Below, piece by piece: positions 1-5,475 of a DNA stretch of 7,430 nt (its first letter is position 1; every line of letters begins with the position of its first letter). The position numbers and the translations under genes were made by a program. The notes under the pieces are model-generated. The model saw only the letters and a program-made list of their open reading frames with translations. It had not been told where the DNA came from and did not search any database. Source of the stretch: Alphaproteobacteria bacterium. Lineage in GTDB: Bacteria > Pseudomonadota > Alphaproteobacteria > Micavibrionales > SZUA-601. Location: contig QKJH01000206.1 of NCBI GenBank assembly GCA_003250865.1, forward strand, positions 1 through 7,430, read 5' to 3'.

Positions 1-204
1 GGCGTATTTGTCTTTAAATTTGGCAACGCGGCCGGTATCTTGAATTTTACCGGCTGAACCCGTCCATGCAGGGTGTGTCAGCGGATCAACGTCCAACTTC
101 ATAACATCACCTTCTTTGCCCCAGCAAGAACGTGTTTCAAATTCTGTACCATCGGTCATCACAACTTTGATGGTGTGATAGTCGGGATGAATATTTTCTT
201 TCAT
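1..204 (-). CDS. rpmE: 50S ribosomal protein L31, partial at C-terminus
   Basis: L31 is a small protein of the large ribosomal subunit that helps bridge the 50S and 30S particles. The 68 visible residues begin MKENIHPDYHTIKVVMTDGT and contain the family blocks ETRSCWGKEGD and LTHPAWTG, followed by a basic RVAKFKDKY tail. The family is usually around 70-80 residues, so only a few C-terminal residues are lost past the left edge. The ATG at 202-204 is set by a good Shine-Dalgarno sequence, AAGGAG, at 213-218, eight bases upstream. The protein lacks the zinc-binding cysteine set: its only visible cysteine is C27, so it is the C-minus, zinc-independent form common in alphaproteobacteria. It is absent from simple ORF calls because it runs off the window. 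A 131-base gap separates it from the upstream acetyltransferase, so it probably has its own promoter. Confidence 0.95.
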   Translation of the reverse strand, partial: MKENIHPDYHTIKVVMTDGTEFETRSCWGKEGDVMKLDVDPLTHPAWTGSAGKIQDTGRVAKFKDKYA

Positions 205-229
205 CGTAAAAACTCCTTAAAGCCCAACG

Positions 230-258
230 TTTATGCATAAGTTATTGTGTTGAGTCAG
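230..258 (-). promoter_or_regulatory. Possible sigma-70-type promoter of rpmE
   Basis: On the minus strand a CTGACT hexamer (253-258) and a CATAAA hexamer (230-235) are separated by 17 bases. Each matches the -35 or -10 consensus at 4 of 6 positions. Transcription would start about 20 bases before the rpmE ATG, leaving room for the Shine-Dalgarno sequence. The perfect palindrome TTATGCATAA at 231-240 overlaps the -10 element. This is a by-eye call with weak hexamers. Confidence 0.25.
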
Positions 259-286
259 GAAAACAGTGTTTTCATGAAACCATTAA

Positions 287-310
287 CAGTCCGGATGTAT
301 AGCCCGACTG
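287..310. repeat. Inverted repeat in the spacer between the GNAT gene and rpmE
   Basis: Arms CAGTCCGG (287-294) and CCCGACTG (303-310) pair over eight positions with one C-C mismatch around an 8-base loop. It lies just downstream of the acetyltransferase gene and upstream of rpmE, both read on the minus strand. It could help end acetyltransferase transcription, but no T-run follows it on that strand, so it is not a standard intrinsic terminator. The rest of the 205-335 spacer holds only the rpmE leader and the possible promoter. Confidence 0.3.
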
Positions 311-335
311 TTGTTGATATGCAAGAAAAAAATGC

Positions 336-824
336 TCAGAAAAGGTCTTTTTTATAGATTCTAACCGTTTTACCAGCGTAAACGGCTTGGCCTACTTCCC
401 GTGCGTGGTGGCGCTGAGGCAGACGGTGGATAGAATCGGTAAACATGTACATGCAATCAAAGCCCATATTCATGGCTTTGGACATCATGGCATAGCCAAG
501 ACGATAGGCAATGCCGCGGTGACGATAGTCAGGGTCGACATAAAGGCCGCCAATCCATGGACTTACGTGCGACCAGCCGGGCAATAAATCGTCGGCCATT
601 AACTGGATCGTTCCGACCATTTTGTCGCCGTCCAGAGCAATCATGGTAATGTTCAGCTTATCCTTATTGCAATCATGTGTCAGAATATAATCCAGCGTTT
701 GTTCAAACGACCAATTTTCTTCATTTTCGTGCCACTGTTTGTGAAACCAGCGGGCAACCTGTTCCACATAGCCCGGGTAATCTTTTAAATATCCGATTTC
801 AATTTTGGGCATGTAGCTGTTCAT
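336..824 (-). CDS. GNAT-family N-acetyltransferase (second copy of tandem pair)
   Basis: A 162-residue cytoplasmic protein of the GCN5-related N-acetyltransferase fold, expected to move an acetyl group from acetyl-CoA to an amine. The substrate cannot be told from sequence. The acetyl-CoA pyrophosphate loop (motif A) is seen as VDPDYRHRGIAYRLG at about residues 96-110, fitting R-x-x-G-x-A with R101, G104 and A106. Before it is the strand MVGTIQL (69-75). The C-terminal part ends in KTVRIYKKDLF. The N-terminus carries ARWFHKQW, a feature it shares with its neighbour. The start at 822-824 has no clear Shine-Dalgarno sequence, and an in-frame ATG four codons later (810-812) is a real alternative. 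The upstream paralogue stops only 18 bases before, so the two are probably co-transcribed, with translation of this copy partly dependent on the first. By hand alignment the pair share roughly 40% identity. Confidence 0.85.
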   Translation of the reverse strand: MNSYMPKIEIGYLKDYPGYVEQVARWFHKQWHENEENWSFEQTLDYILTHDCNKDKLNITMIALDGDKMVGTIQLMADDLLPGWSHVSPWIGGLYVDPDYRHRGIAYRLGYAMMSKAMNMGFDCMYMFTDSIHRLPQRHHAREVGQAVYAGKTVRIYKKDLF

Positions 825-842
825 CGTCCGGTTCCAAAGTGC

Positions 843-1337
843 TTACATCAATTGCTTTTTATAGATATGAATGGTTTTGTCGCCATAGCGTGTCTCGCCA
901 ATGGCTCCAAAATGATGGTTTTTCAAGATGGCTTTCATGTCAAAGGCGGCAGCATAAAGATTTTCAAACCCTAATTCAGCCGTAATTTGGATGATGCGGT
1001 ATCCCAGCGCATAGGCAATCCCAGAATTGCGGTATTCCGGTACAATATAAAGCCCGTCAATCCAGGGAAGGCATTTTTCCCATCCTTGAAGGCGGACAGT
1101 ATCCAAAAGCTGGATAACGCCAACAGGCTCATCGCGTTCGTTCAGGGCAATCAAAGTGACGTTTAACCTGTCTTTGAAACAGTCATTTTGAGTTACGGAT
1201 TGGATGGTCTGTTCCAGAGTCCAGCCTTCTGAATCGCGCAACCACTCTTCATGAAACCAGCGGGCAATAACAGAAATATGCTGACGGTGGTCGGCCAAAA
1301 ATTCAATGCGGAAAGAACTCTTTTCAGGCATTGTCAT
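843..1337 (-). CDS. GNAT-family N-acetyltransferase (first copy of tandem pair)
   Basis: A 164-residue GNAT acetyltransferase and a paralogue of the next gene downstream. Motif A is IVPEYRNSGIAYALG at about residues 98-112, with R103, G106 and A108 forming the acetyl-CoA pyrophosphate loop. The preceding strand is PVGVIQLL (71-78). The family signature near the N-terminus is ARWFHEEW (25-32), followed by EQT and the block DCFKDRLN (52-59). The end, KTIHIYKKQLM, closely mirrors the sister protein. No signal peptide or membrane segment is seen. The Shine-Dalgarno sequence is poor (an AGAAAG stretch directly before the ATG), and the in-frame ATG at codon 3 (1329-1331) could equally be the start. 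It lies 52 bases after the OmpA-like gene with a hairpin between them, so it may have separate or attenuated expression. The substrate is unknown; small amines, antibiotics, protein N-termini and tRNA-linked substrates all remain possible. Confidence 0.85.
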   Translation of the reverse strand: MTMPEKSSFRIEFLADHRQHISVIARWFHEEWLRDSEGWTLEQTIQSVTQNDCFKDRLNVTLIALNERDEPVGVIQLLDTVRLQGWEKCLPWIDGLYIVPEYRNSGIAYALGYRIIQITAELGFENLYAAAFDMKAILKNHHFGAIGETRYGDKTIHIYKKQLM

Positions 1338-1359
1338 ACTTTCTACGACAAAAACAAAA

Positions 1360-1392
1360 AACGTTTAAGCGGCTATCCCTGCGGCTTTTTTA
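1360..1392. terminator. Possible intrinsic terminator after the OmpA-like gene
   Basis: Arms AAGCGGC (1367-1373) and GCGGCTT (1381-1387) form a 7-base stem with one central mismatch around a 7-base loop. On the minus strand the stem follows the stop codon of the OmpA-like gene directly, and runs of T interrupted by single bases follow it (AAACGTTTTTTGTTTTTG). On the plus strand it also leads into a T-run. The mismatch makes it weak, so partial read-through into the acetyltransferase genes is plausible. Confidence 0.4.
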
Positions 1393-2325
1393 GTTTAGGA
1401 AAATAACGTCAACGCGATCGCTACCGATACCGTCCTGACTGGGTTTGTCAATGGTATTGCCCAAACCGAGCGCACGAACATCAATCTGTGTAGGCTTAAT
1501 TCCCTGTTTCAGGAGATATGTTCTGGCGTTCAATGCACGGGTCAGAGAAAGACGGCGCGCTTTGTTTGCCGTTTCCGGTGTACCGCTGGCAAAAGCCTTG
1601 ATTTGTACCCGTTTTGAGACATCGGATTCGATAGCACTGACAACGTCTTGCAGTTTGTTTTCTTCTGCTGTGGTCAGTTCGCTATTATCGGGCATGAAGG
1701 CAATAGAGATAACGGATTTCTGAGACACTGCCATAGTTTTTGGCTCCGTTTTCGGTGCAACACTGGCCACCTTGATTTCCTCTTTTGCAGGCTGTTCAAT
1801 AACAGGTGCGGGCGTTGGGGCCTCAGTTTTAATGGCAACTGCGTCTTCCTTAGGCTCTTCTTCTGTTATTTGTACAACAGTCGTATCTTCCGTAGGAGCC
1901 GCCTTTTTCACGGGAGCGCCCGGCGATGGGATGGCTTCAATATCCTGTTTTAGAACAACGGTATTTTCTATAGGCTGTTGGGTCAGGGCAACCGGAGCCG
2001 TATCCGGTTCGGCAGGCTGTGTTGTTTCTTCGTGGAATTCCTGCATGCCGCCTTCATTGATGGTACGGGAAATGACGCCTTGTGGAGTACGAATATCACC
2101 GCTACGACGCATGGATGGAGGGGGAAGAGTACGATCCTGACTATTTAGTTCGGCATAGGTCGGTGCGTTAGGGTTATCCAAAACGGTTAAGTCGACCATG
2201 ACGTTCGGCGATGAAAAATTGCGTGCATCTACGTAATTTTGTGCTTGTGCCGAAAAGGCGGTCAAAGCTGTTGCCGAAGCAAAAAAGGATAAGACGACGA
2301 TGTGACGTGCGAAACTGGCTTTCAT
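1390..2325 (-). CDS. Secreted OmpA-C-terminal-domain-like envelope protein
   Basis: A 311-residue exported protein. Residues 1-28 form a signal peptide: basic start, hydrophobic core VVLSFFASATALTAF, and a probable cut after AQA (26-28). Residues about 80-200 are a low-complexity linker rich in Pro, Glu, Lys, Thr and Ala, probably disordered and able to span the periplasm. Residues about 204-309 resemble an OmpA/MotB-type peptidoglycan-associating domain, with the block RRLSLTRALNARTYLLKQG, the helix-strand ending IDVRALGLG, and a terminal DRVDVIF. The conserved arginine of the LSxxRA motif is R263. The aspartate of the usual G-H-T-D segment is not there; that stretch reads AFASGTPET. I recall this ASGT-RRLSLSRAL form as a known alphaproteobacterial subfamily, so binding to the wall is likely but altered. 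There is no beta-barrel and no lipobox. A triple proline at 68-70 is a candidate EF-P-dependent site. The Shine-Dalgarno sequence is weak (ACAGG about 10 bases upstream). Confidence 0.85.
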   Translation of the reverse strand: MKASFARHIVVLSFFASATALTAFSAQAQNYVDARNFSSPNVMVDLTVLDNPNAPTYAELNSQDRTLPPPSMRRSGDIRTPQGVISRTINEGGMQEFHEETTQPAEPDTAPVALTQQPIENTVVLKQDIEAIPSPGAPVKKAAPTEDTTVVQITEEEPKEDAVAIKTEAPTPAPVIEQPAKEEIKVASVAPKTEPKTMAVSQKSVISIAFMPDNSELTTAEENKLQDVVSAIESDVSKRVQIKAFASGTPETANKARRLSLTRALNARTYLLKQGIKPTQIDVRALGLGNTIDKPSQDGIGSDRVDVIFLN

Positions 2326-2366
2326 GATAATTATGCCTGTTCAGTATGAAGTTAACCCGAAATAAG

Positions 2367-2394
2367 ATAATACTAGTTTACCGTGCATTATTAA
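2367..2394 (-). promoter_or_regulatory. Possible promoter of the OmpA-like gene
   Basis: On the minus strand TATTAT (2367-2372, 5 of 6 to the -10 consensus) lies 16 bases after TTAATA (2389-2394, 4 of 6 to the -35 consensus). The start of transcription would fall near 2360, giving a leader of about 35 bases before the ATG at 2325. The element sits within the arms of the inverted repeat at 2377-2411. Called by eye. Confidence 0.3.
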
Positions 2395-2411
2395 AACGTG
2401 CAAACGGTAAA
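2377..2411. repeat. Perfect-arm inverted repeat between suhB and the OmpA-like gene
   Basis: Arms TTTACCGT (2377-2384) and ACGGTAAA (2404-2411) match perfectly over 8 bases, and an inner GCA/TGC pair extends the stem with a small bulge. The inner loop is A/T-rich. It lies after suhB and before the OmpA-like gene, both on the minus strand. It could be a weak suhB terminator, as T-rich but not uninterrupted sequence follows, or an operator over the promoter proposed at 2367-2394. Confidence 0.45.
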
Positions 2412-2437
2412 TGAATCGTATAGATAGGAAATTTTTT

Positions 2438-3241
2438 TCACAATTTAGCAGCTTGAGTCAAAAGCTTAGCCATTTGTGGATGGATATGCTGGTTTCCCGC
2501 CATAATTTCGCCCTTGGCCAGCATGTTTTTGCCCATGCTTAAATCACTGGCAATGCCTCCGGCTTCGCGAACAAGTAAAATGCCGGCAGCCATGTCCCAC
2601 GGCTTAATGTTTTGTTCCCAGAAAAATTCAAAACGCCCGGCGGCAACATAGGCCAGGTCAAGAGCGCAACAACCAAAGCGACGGATATTATGTGCCTGCG
2701 GTAAAATAATTTTAAGTTGGTTGAGCCATAGTTCCTGCGCCTTGGGATTGTTAAAAGAGGGGGATCCCATGCCAATAGCGGCTTCTTTCAAGTTTTTGCA
2801 TCCAGAAACACGTAGGCGTTGGTTGTTCATAAAAGCTCCGCCGCCTTTTTCGGCGCGGAAAAGCTCATCACGGATAGGGTCGTAAACAATCGCGGCTACC
2901 AGCTCTCCGTCTTTTTCCAACGCAACGGTAATGTTCCATTGGGGAATGCCCCCCATAAAATTATGGGTGCCGTCCAGCGGGTCGATAATCCAGCGGTACT
3001 CGCCGTCTGTTCCGGTTTCTTCACCGCTTTCTTCACACAGGAAGGAATAACCCGGGCGCGCTTTTTCCAGCTCTTCCTTCAGGATTTTTTCGCTGCGTAA
3101 ATCGGCGTGGGTAACAAAATTCCCCGGTCTTTTTTCCGAAATTTGTAATTTTTCGACTTCGTTAAAATCGCGTAATAACGAGCGCGCCGCTTTTTCAACA
3201 GCACGAAGCATAACGGTCATAATAGGGGACGTAGCGGCCAT
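2438..3241 (-). CDS. suhB: Inositol monophosphatase family protein SuhB
   Basis: A 267-residue cytoplasmic Mg-dependent phosphatase of the IMPase/FIG superfamily, which removes phosphate from myo-inositol 1-phosphate and similar sugar phosphates. In E. coli, SuhB also joins the rRNA antitermination complex. Metal-site motifs are complete: E70/E71 in LCEESG, the signature DPLDGTHNF at 87-95 (D87, D90), and the C-terminal motif WDMAAGILLVREAGG starting at W215-D216. Length is usual for the family. The start is supported by the family-like N-terminus (MAATSPIMTVMLRAVEKAAR, then LLRDFNEVE) known from alphaproteobacterial SuhB. No strong Shine-Dalgarno sequence is visible. The gene begins 20 bases after the efp stop, so it is very likely co-transcribed with efp and translated in part by coupling. 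Whether its main role here is phosphatase or rRNA-linked cannot be seen from sequence. Confidence 0.95.
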   Translation of the reverse strand: MAATSPIMTVMLRAVEKAARSLLRDFNEVEKLQISEKRPGNFVTHADLRSEKILKEELEKARPGYSFLCEESGEETGTDGEYRWIIDPLDGTHNFMGGIPQWNITVALEKDGELVAAIVYDPIRDELFRAEKGGGAFMNNQRLRVSGCKNLKEAAIGMGSPSFNNPKAQELWLNQLKIILPQAHNIRRFGCCALDLAYVAAGRFEFFWEQNIKPWDMAAGILLVREAGGIASDLSMGKNMLAKGEIMAGNQHIHPQMAKLLTQAAKL

Positions 3242-3261
3242 GGTTCTTAGTCTTTCGGTTA

Positions 3262-3828
3262 TTAATCTTTTGCTCGTTCAACGTACGTGCCGTCTTCGGT
3301 GCGAACAACAATACGGGTGCCAGCTTCGATGAAAGGTGGAACCATTACTTTCACGCCATTGTCCAGAATGGCCGGTTTGTATGAGGACGATGCTGTTTGA
3401 CCTTTGACAACAGCGTCGGCTTCGGCAATTTCAAAAATGGCGGAAACGGGAAGTGTCACCGAGAGCGGTTCGCCTTCAAATGTTTCTACTTCGACAATCA
3501 TGCCATCTTGTAAAAAACGTCCGGGTTCACCGATAACTTCTTCTTTAATGGCCAATTGCTCAAACGATGTTTGGTTCATAAAGTGGAAGTCTTCGCCATC
3601 TTGATAAAGGAACTGGCATTGCGATTGTTCCAAACGGGCACGTTCCACCGTGTCCTGTGTGCGGAAGGTTTCGTCCATTTTGTTGCCGGAACGTAAGTCG
3701 CGCATTGTGCAACGGATAACAGCCGCTCCTTTGCCGGGTTGATTGATTTCACTTTTTAAAACGACCCAAAGACGGTCTTTGTGTTCAACAACATTGCCTT
3801 TACGTAGGGTAATCGCATTGACTTTCAT
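3262..3828 (-). CDS. efp: Translation elongation factor P
   Basis: A 188-residue EF-P, the usual length. It binds between the P and E sites of stalled ribosomes and promotes peptide bond formation at proline runs. All three barrels are seen: an N-terminal KOW-like domain (about 1-62), a central OB domain (about 65-125, including FLYQDGEDFHFMNQTSFEQL), and a C-terminal OB domain ending VPPFIEAGTRIVVRTEDGTY. The tip of domain I reads PGKG, with K33 in the place of the E. coli modified lysine. This suggests beta-lysylation by EpmA/EpmB-type enzymes, not the rhamnosylation seen when this residue is arginine. No modifying enzyme is in the window. The ATG at 3826-3828 follows an AGGA at 3837-3840 with good spacing. 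It is the first gene of the minus-strand block and is divergent from the ferredoxin gene. Confidence 0.97.
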   Translation of the reverse strand: MKVNAITLRKGNVVEHKDRLWVVLKSEINQPGKGAAVIRCTMRDLRSGNKMDETFRTQDTVERARLEQSQCQFLYQDGEDFHFMNQTSFEQLAIKEEVIGEPGRFLQDGMIVEVETFEGEPLSVTLPVSAIFEIAEADAVVKGQTASSSYKPAILDNGVKVMVPPFIEAGTRIVVRTEDGTYVERAKD

Positions 3829-3918
3829 ATGGTAATTCCTATAAAAACACTCGTGAATTAAAAACTGTGGCCTAAGCTACTCATTTTGCCGTTCAATTGC
3901 AAGAAATAACTAAAAAAG

Positions 3919-3946
3919 TGGAAAATTCTGTAAGAACGGCTATAGT
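3919..3946 (+). promoter_or_regulatory. Possible promoter of the ferredoxin-mnmA block
   Basis: TATAGT at 3941-3946 (5 of 6 to the -10 consensus) lies 16 bases after TGGAAA at 3919-3924 (4 of 6 to -35). Transcription would start near 3953, leaving a leader of about 35 bases with the Shine-Dalgarno AGGAAG just before the ferredoxin ATG. It lies in the 159-base divergent spacer at 3829-3987. I could not find an equally good promoter for efp in that spacer. Confidence 0.35.
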
Positions 3947-3987
3947 AATGCGCCATGGTAAAGAAAGTGTAATAAGTAGGAAGCCAA

Positions 3988-4299
3988 ATGCCAAAAATAT
4001 GTTTTATTGATTCGGACGGTGCGCGAAAAGAAATTGATGCCCCCGTTGGTGTATCATTGTTAAAGCTTGCCCGTGAGCTGGATTTGGATGTGCCGGGGTC
4101 TTGTGGCGGCTCGTGTGCATGTGCCACGTGCCACATGATATTGCCGCAGGATATGTATGACGCCCTGCCTGAACCAAGTGAGTCCGAAGAAGATATGCTG
4201 GATTTGGCGTTTGGTTTGACAAAAACCTCACGCCTTGGTTGTCAGGTAAAAGTAACTGAAGATATGGACGGAGCGGTTATTACCATTCCGCAAAAATGA
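3988..4299 (+). CDS. 2Fe-2S ferredoxin, ISC/adrenodoxin type
   Basis: A 103-residue soluble electron carrier. The four cluster ligands are C39, C45, C48 and C85, spaced C-x5-C-x2-C-x36-C, the pattern of the adrenodoxin-like ferredoxins that serve iron-sulfur cluster assembly (Fdx in the isc operon). The cluster loop reads CGGSCACATCH, including the extra cysteine C43 that is also kept in E. coli Fdx. The acidic stretch EPSESEEDMLDLAFGL (about 62-77) is the usual partner-docking helix, and SRLGCQVKV holds the last ligand. The start has a good Shine-Dalgarno sequence, AGGAAG, directly upstream. No isc or suf genes are nearby; instead mnmA follows after 7 bases, so the pair is surely one transcript. 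That links this ferredoxin to sulfur transfer or tRNA thiolation, though it could serve the whole cell. The gene name is left open because several ferredoxin genes share this type. Confidence 0.93.
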   Translation: MPKICFIDSDGARKEIDAPVGVSLLKLARELDLDVPGSCGGSCACATCHMILPQDMYDALPEPSESEEDMLDLAFGLTKTSRLGCQVKVTEDMDGAVITIPQK

Positions 4300-4306
4300 T
4301 AAAACA

Positions 4307-5467
4307 ATGATAAACTCGCTTGGAATTGCCAAAGAACCGAAAGATACCCGTGTGGTTGTAGCCATGTCGGGCGGGGTTGATTCGTCTGTTGTTGCCGTGA
4401 TGCTGAAAGAACAAGGGTATGATGTTGTTGGTATTACGCTGCGTCTATATGACCATGGCGAAGTCTTGGGTAAAAAAGGTGCTTGCTGCGCAGGACAGGA
4501 TATTTACGATGCCAAGCGTGTGGCTGATGAGCATGGCTTTGCGCATTATGTTCTGGACTATGAAAGTCGCTTTAAGGATTCCGTGATTGAAGAGTTTGCT
4601 GACTCTTATTTGAAAGGGGAAACCCCTATCCCGTGTGTGCGCTGTAATCAGGAAGTAAAGTTCAAGGATTTGCTTGATACAGCGCGTGATTTGGGGGCGG
4701 ATTGTTTAGCCACCGGCCATTATATCCGCCGTATGAACGATGAAAAAACCGGAAAGGCGCAACTGCATCAGGCGGTCGATCCGCTCAAAGATCAAAGCTA
4801 TTTCCTATTTGCTACTACGCAGGAACAATTGGATTTTCTACGCTTTCCGCTGGGTGGCAATACAAAGGATGTAACCCGTCAAATGGCGCAATCGTACGGC
4901 ATGCGTGTGGCAGACAAGCCGGATAGTCAGGATATCTGTTTTGTGCCGAATGGCGACTATGCCTCGGTGGTTACAAAAATTCGCCCCGAAGCTATGAAGC
5001 AAGGCGACATTGTTCATTGTTACGATGGACGTGTCTTGGGGACACATATCGGCATTATCAATTATACGGTCGGGCAGCGGCGTGGCTTGCGTCTTGGAGG
5101 TGGTGAAACGCAGGGTGAACCGCTTTATGTTGTCGGAATTGATGCCCCTAATAACCGTGTTCTGGTTGGTCCGCGTGAAGCGTTAGCTTGTTCGGCACTT
5201 TTCCTAAAAGATGTGAGCTGGTTAGGTGAGGTGACTATTTCAGAAATACCGCAGGAAATTACCGTCAAGTTTCGTTCCTCTATGGAGCCGATTAAAGCTT
5301 TTGTAATGTTATCCGCAGATAATCGTGTTAAGGTAACGTTTGATGAGCCGCAATACGGCGTTTCCCCGGGACAGGCCTGTGCCTGTTATTGCGGTACACG
5401 TGTTCTGGGTGGCGGCTGGATTACGCAAACACAGCGTGATATGGCTGGGTCGGACACAAAAGGGTAG
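4307..5467 (+). CDS. mnmA: tRNA-specific 2-thiouridylase MnmA
   Basis: A 386-residue cytoplasmic enzyme that installs the 2-thio group on U34 of tRNA Lys, Glu and Gln, using ATP and persulfide sulfur passed from a cysteine desulfurase. The PP-loop ATP site is SGGVDS at 21-26. The catalytic loop reads GETPIPCVRCN, where C113 aligns with E. coli C102. The second catalytic cysteine is C211 in DSQDICF (aligned with E. coli C199). GHYIRR (137-142) and VGQRRGL (255-261) are further family blocks, followed by the C-terminal beta-barrels. C110 takes the place of the aspartate found in E. coli, a variant common in alphaproteobacteria. The start at 4307 gives a short N-terminal extension; no good Shine-Dalgarno sequence is visible, so translation is probably coupled to the ferredoxin gene 7 bases upstream. 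The next in-frame ATG is inside the PP-loop and can be excluded. Length is slightly above typical. Confidence 0.96.
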   Translation: MINSLGIAKEPKDTRVVVAMSGGVDSSVVAVMLKEQGYDVVGITLRLYDHGEVLGKKGACCAGQDIYDAKRVADEHGFAHYVLDYESRFKDSVIEEFADSYLKGETPIPCVRCNQEVKFKDLLDTARDLGADCLATGHYIRRMNDEKTGKAQLHQAVDPLKDQSYFLFATTQEQLDFLRFPLGGNTKDVTRQMAQSYGMRVADKPDSQDICFVPNGDYASVVTKIRPEAMKQGDIVHCYDGRVLGTHIGIINYTVGQRRGLRLGGGETQGEPLYVVGIDAPNNRVLVGPREALACSALFLKDVSWLGEVTISEIPQEITVKFRSSMEPIKAFVMLSADNRVKVTFDEPQYGVSPGQACACYCGTRVLGGGWITQTQRDMAGSDTKG

Positions 5468-5475
5468 GATGGAAT

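Noticed and set aside
1445..2140. Several plus-strand open frames opposite the OmpA-like gene
   Set aside because: They are low-complexity shadows of the Pro/Glu/Lys-rich linker, with no start signals or family features.
3829..3918. Promoter for efp on the minus strand in the divergent spacer
   Set aside because: Candidate hexamers such as TTGAAC and TTTAAT occur but not at workable spacing. A promoter must exist here or nearby, but I could not place it.
3948..4010. Short overlapping frames before the ferredoxin gene (ATG at 3948, and a 5-codon frame from 3955 to 3972)
   Set aside because: No Shine-Dalgarno sequence precedes them, they have no recognisable content, and they look like chance reading in the leader.
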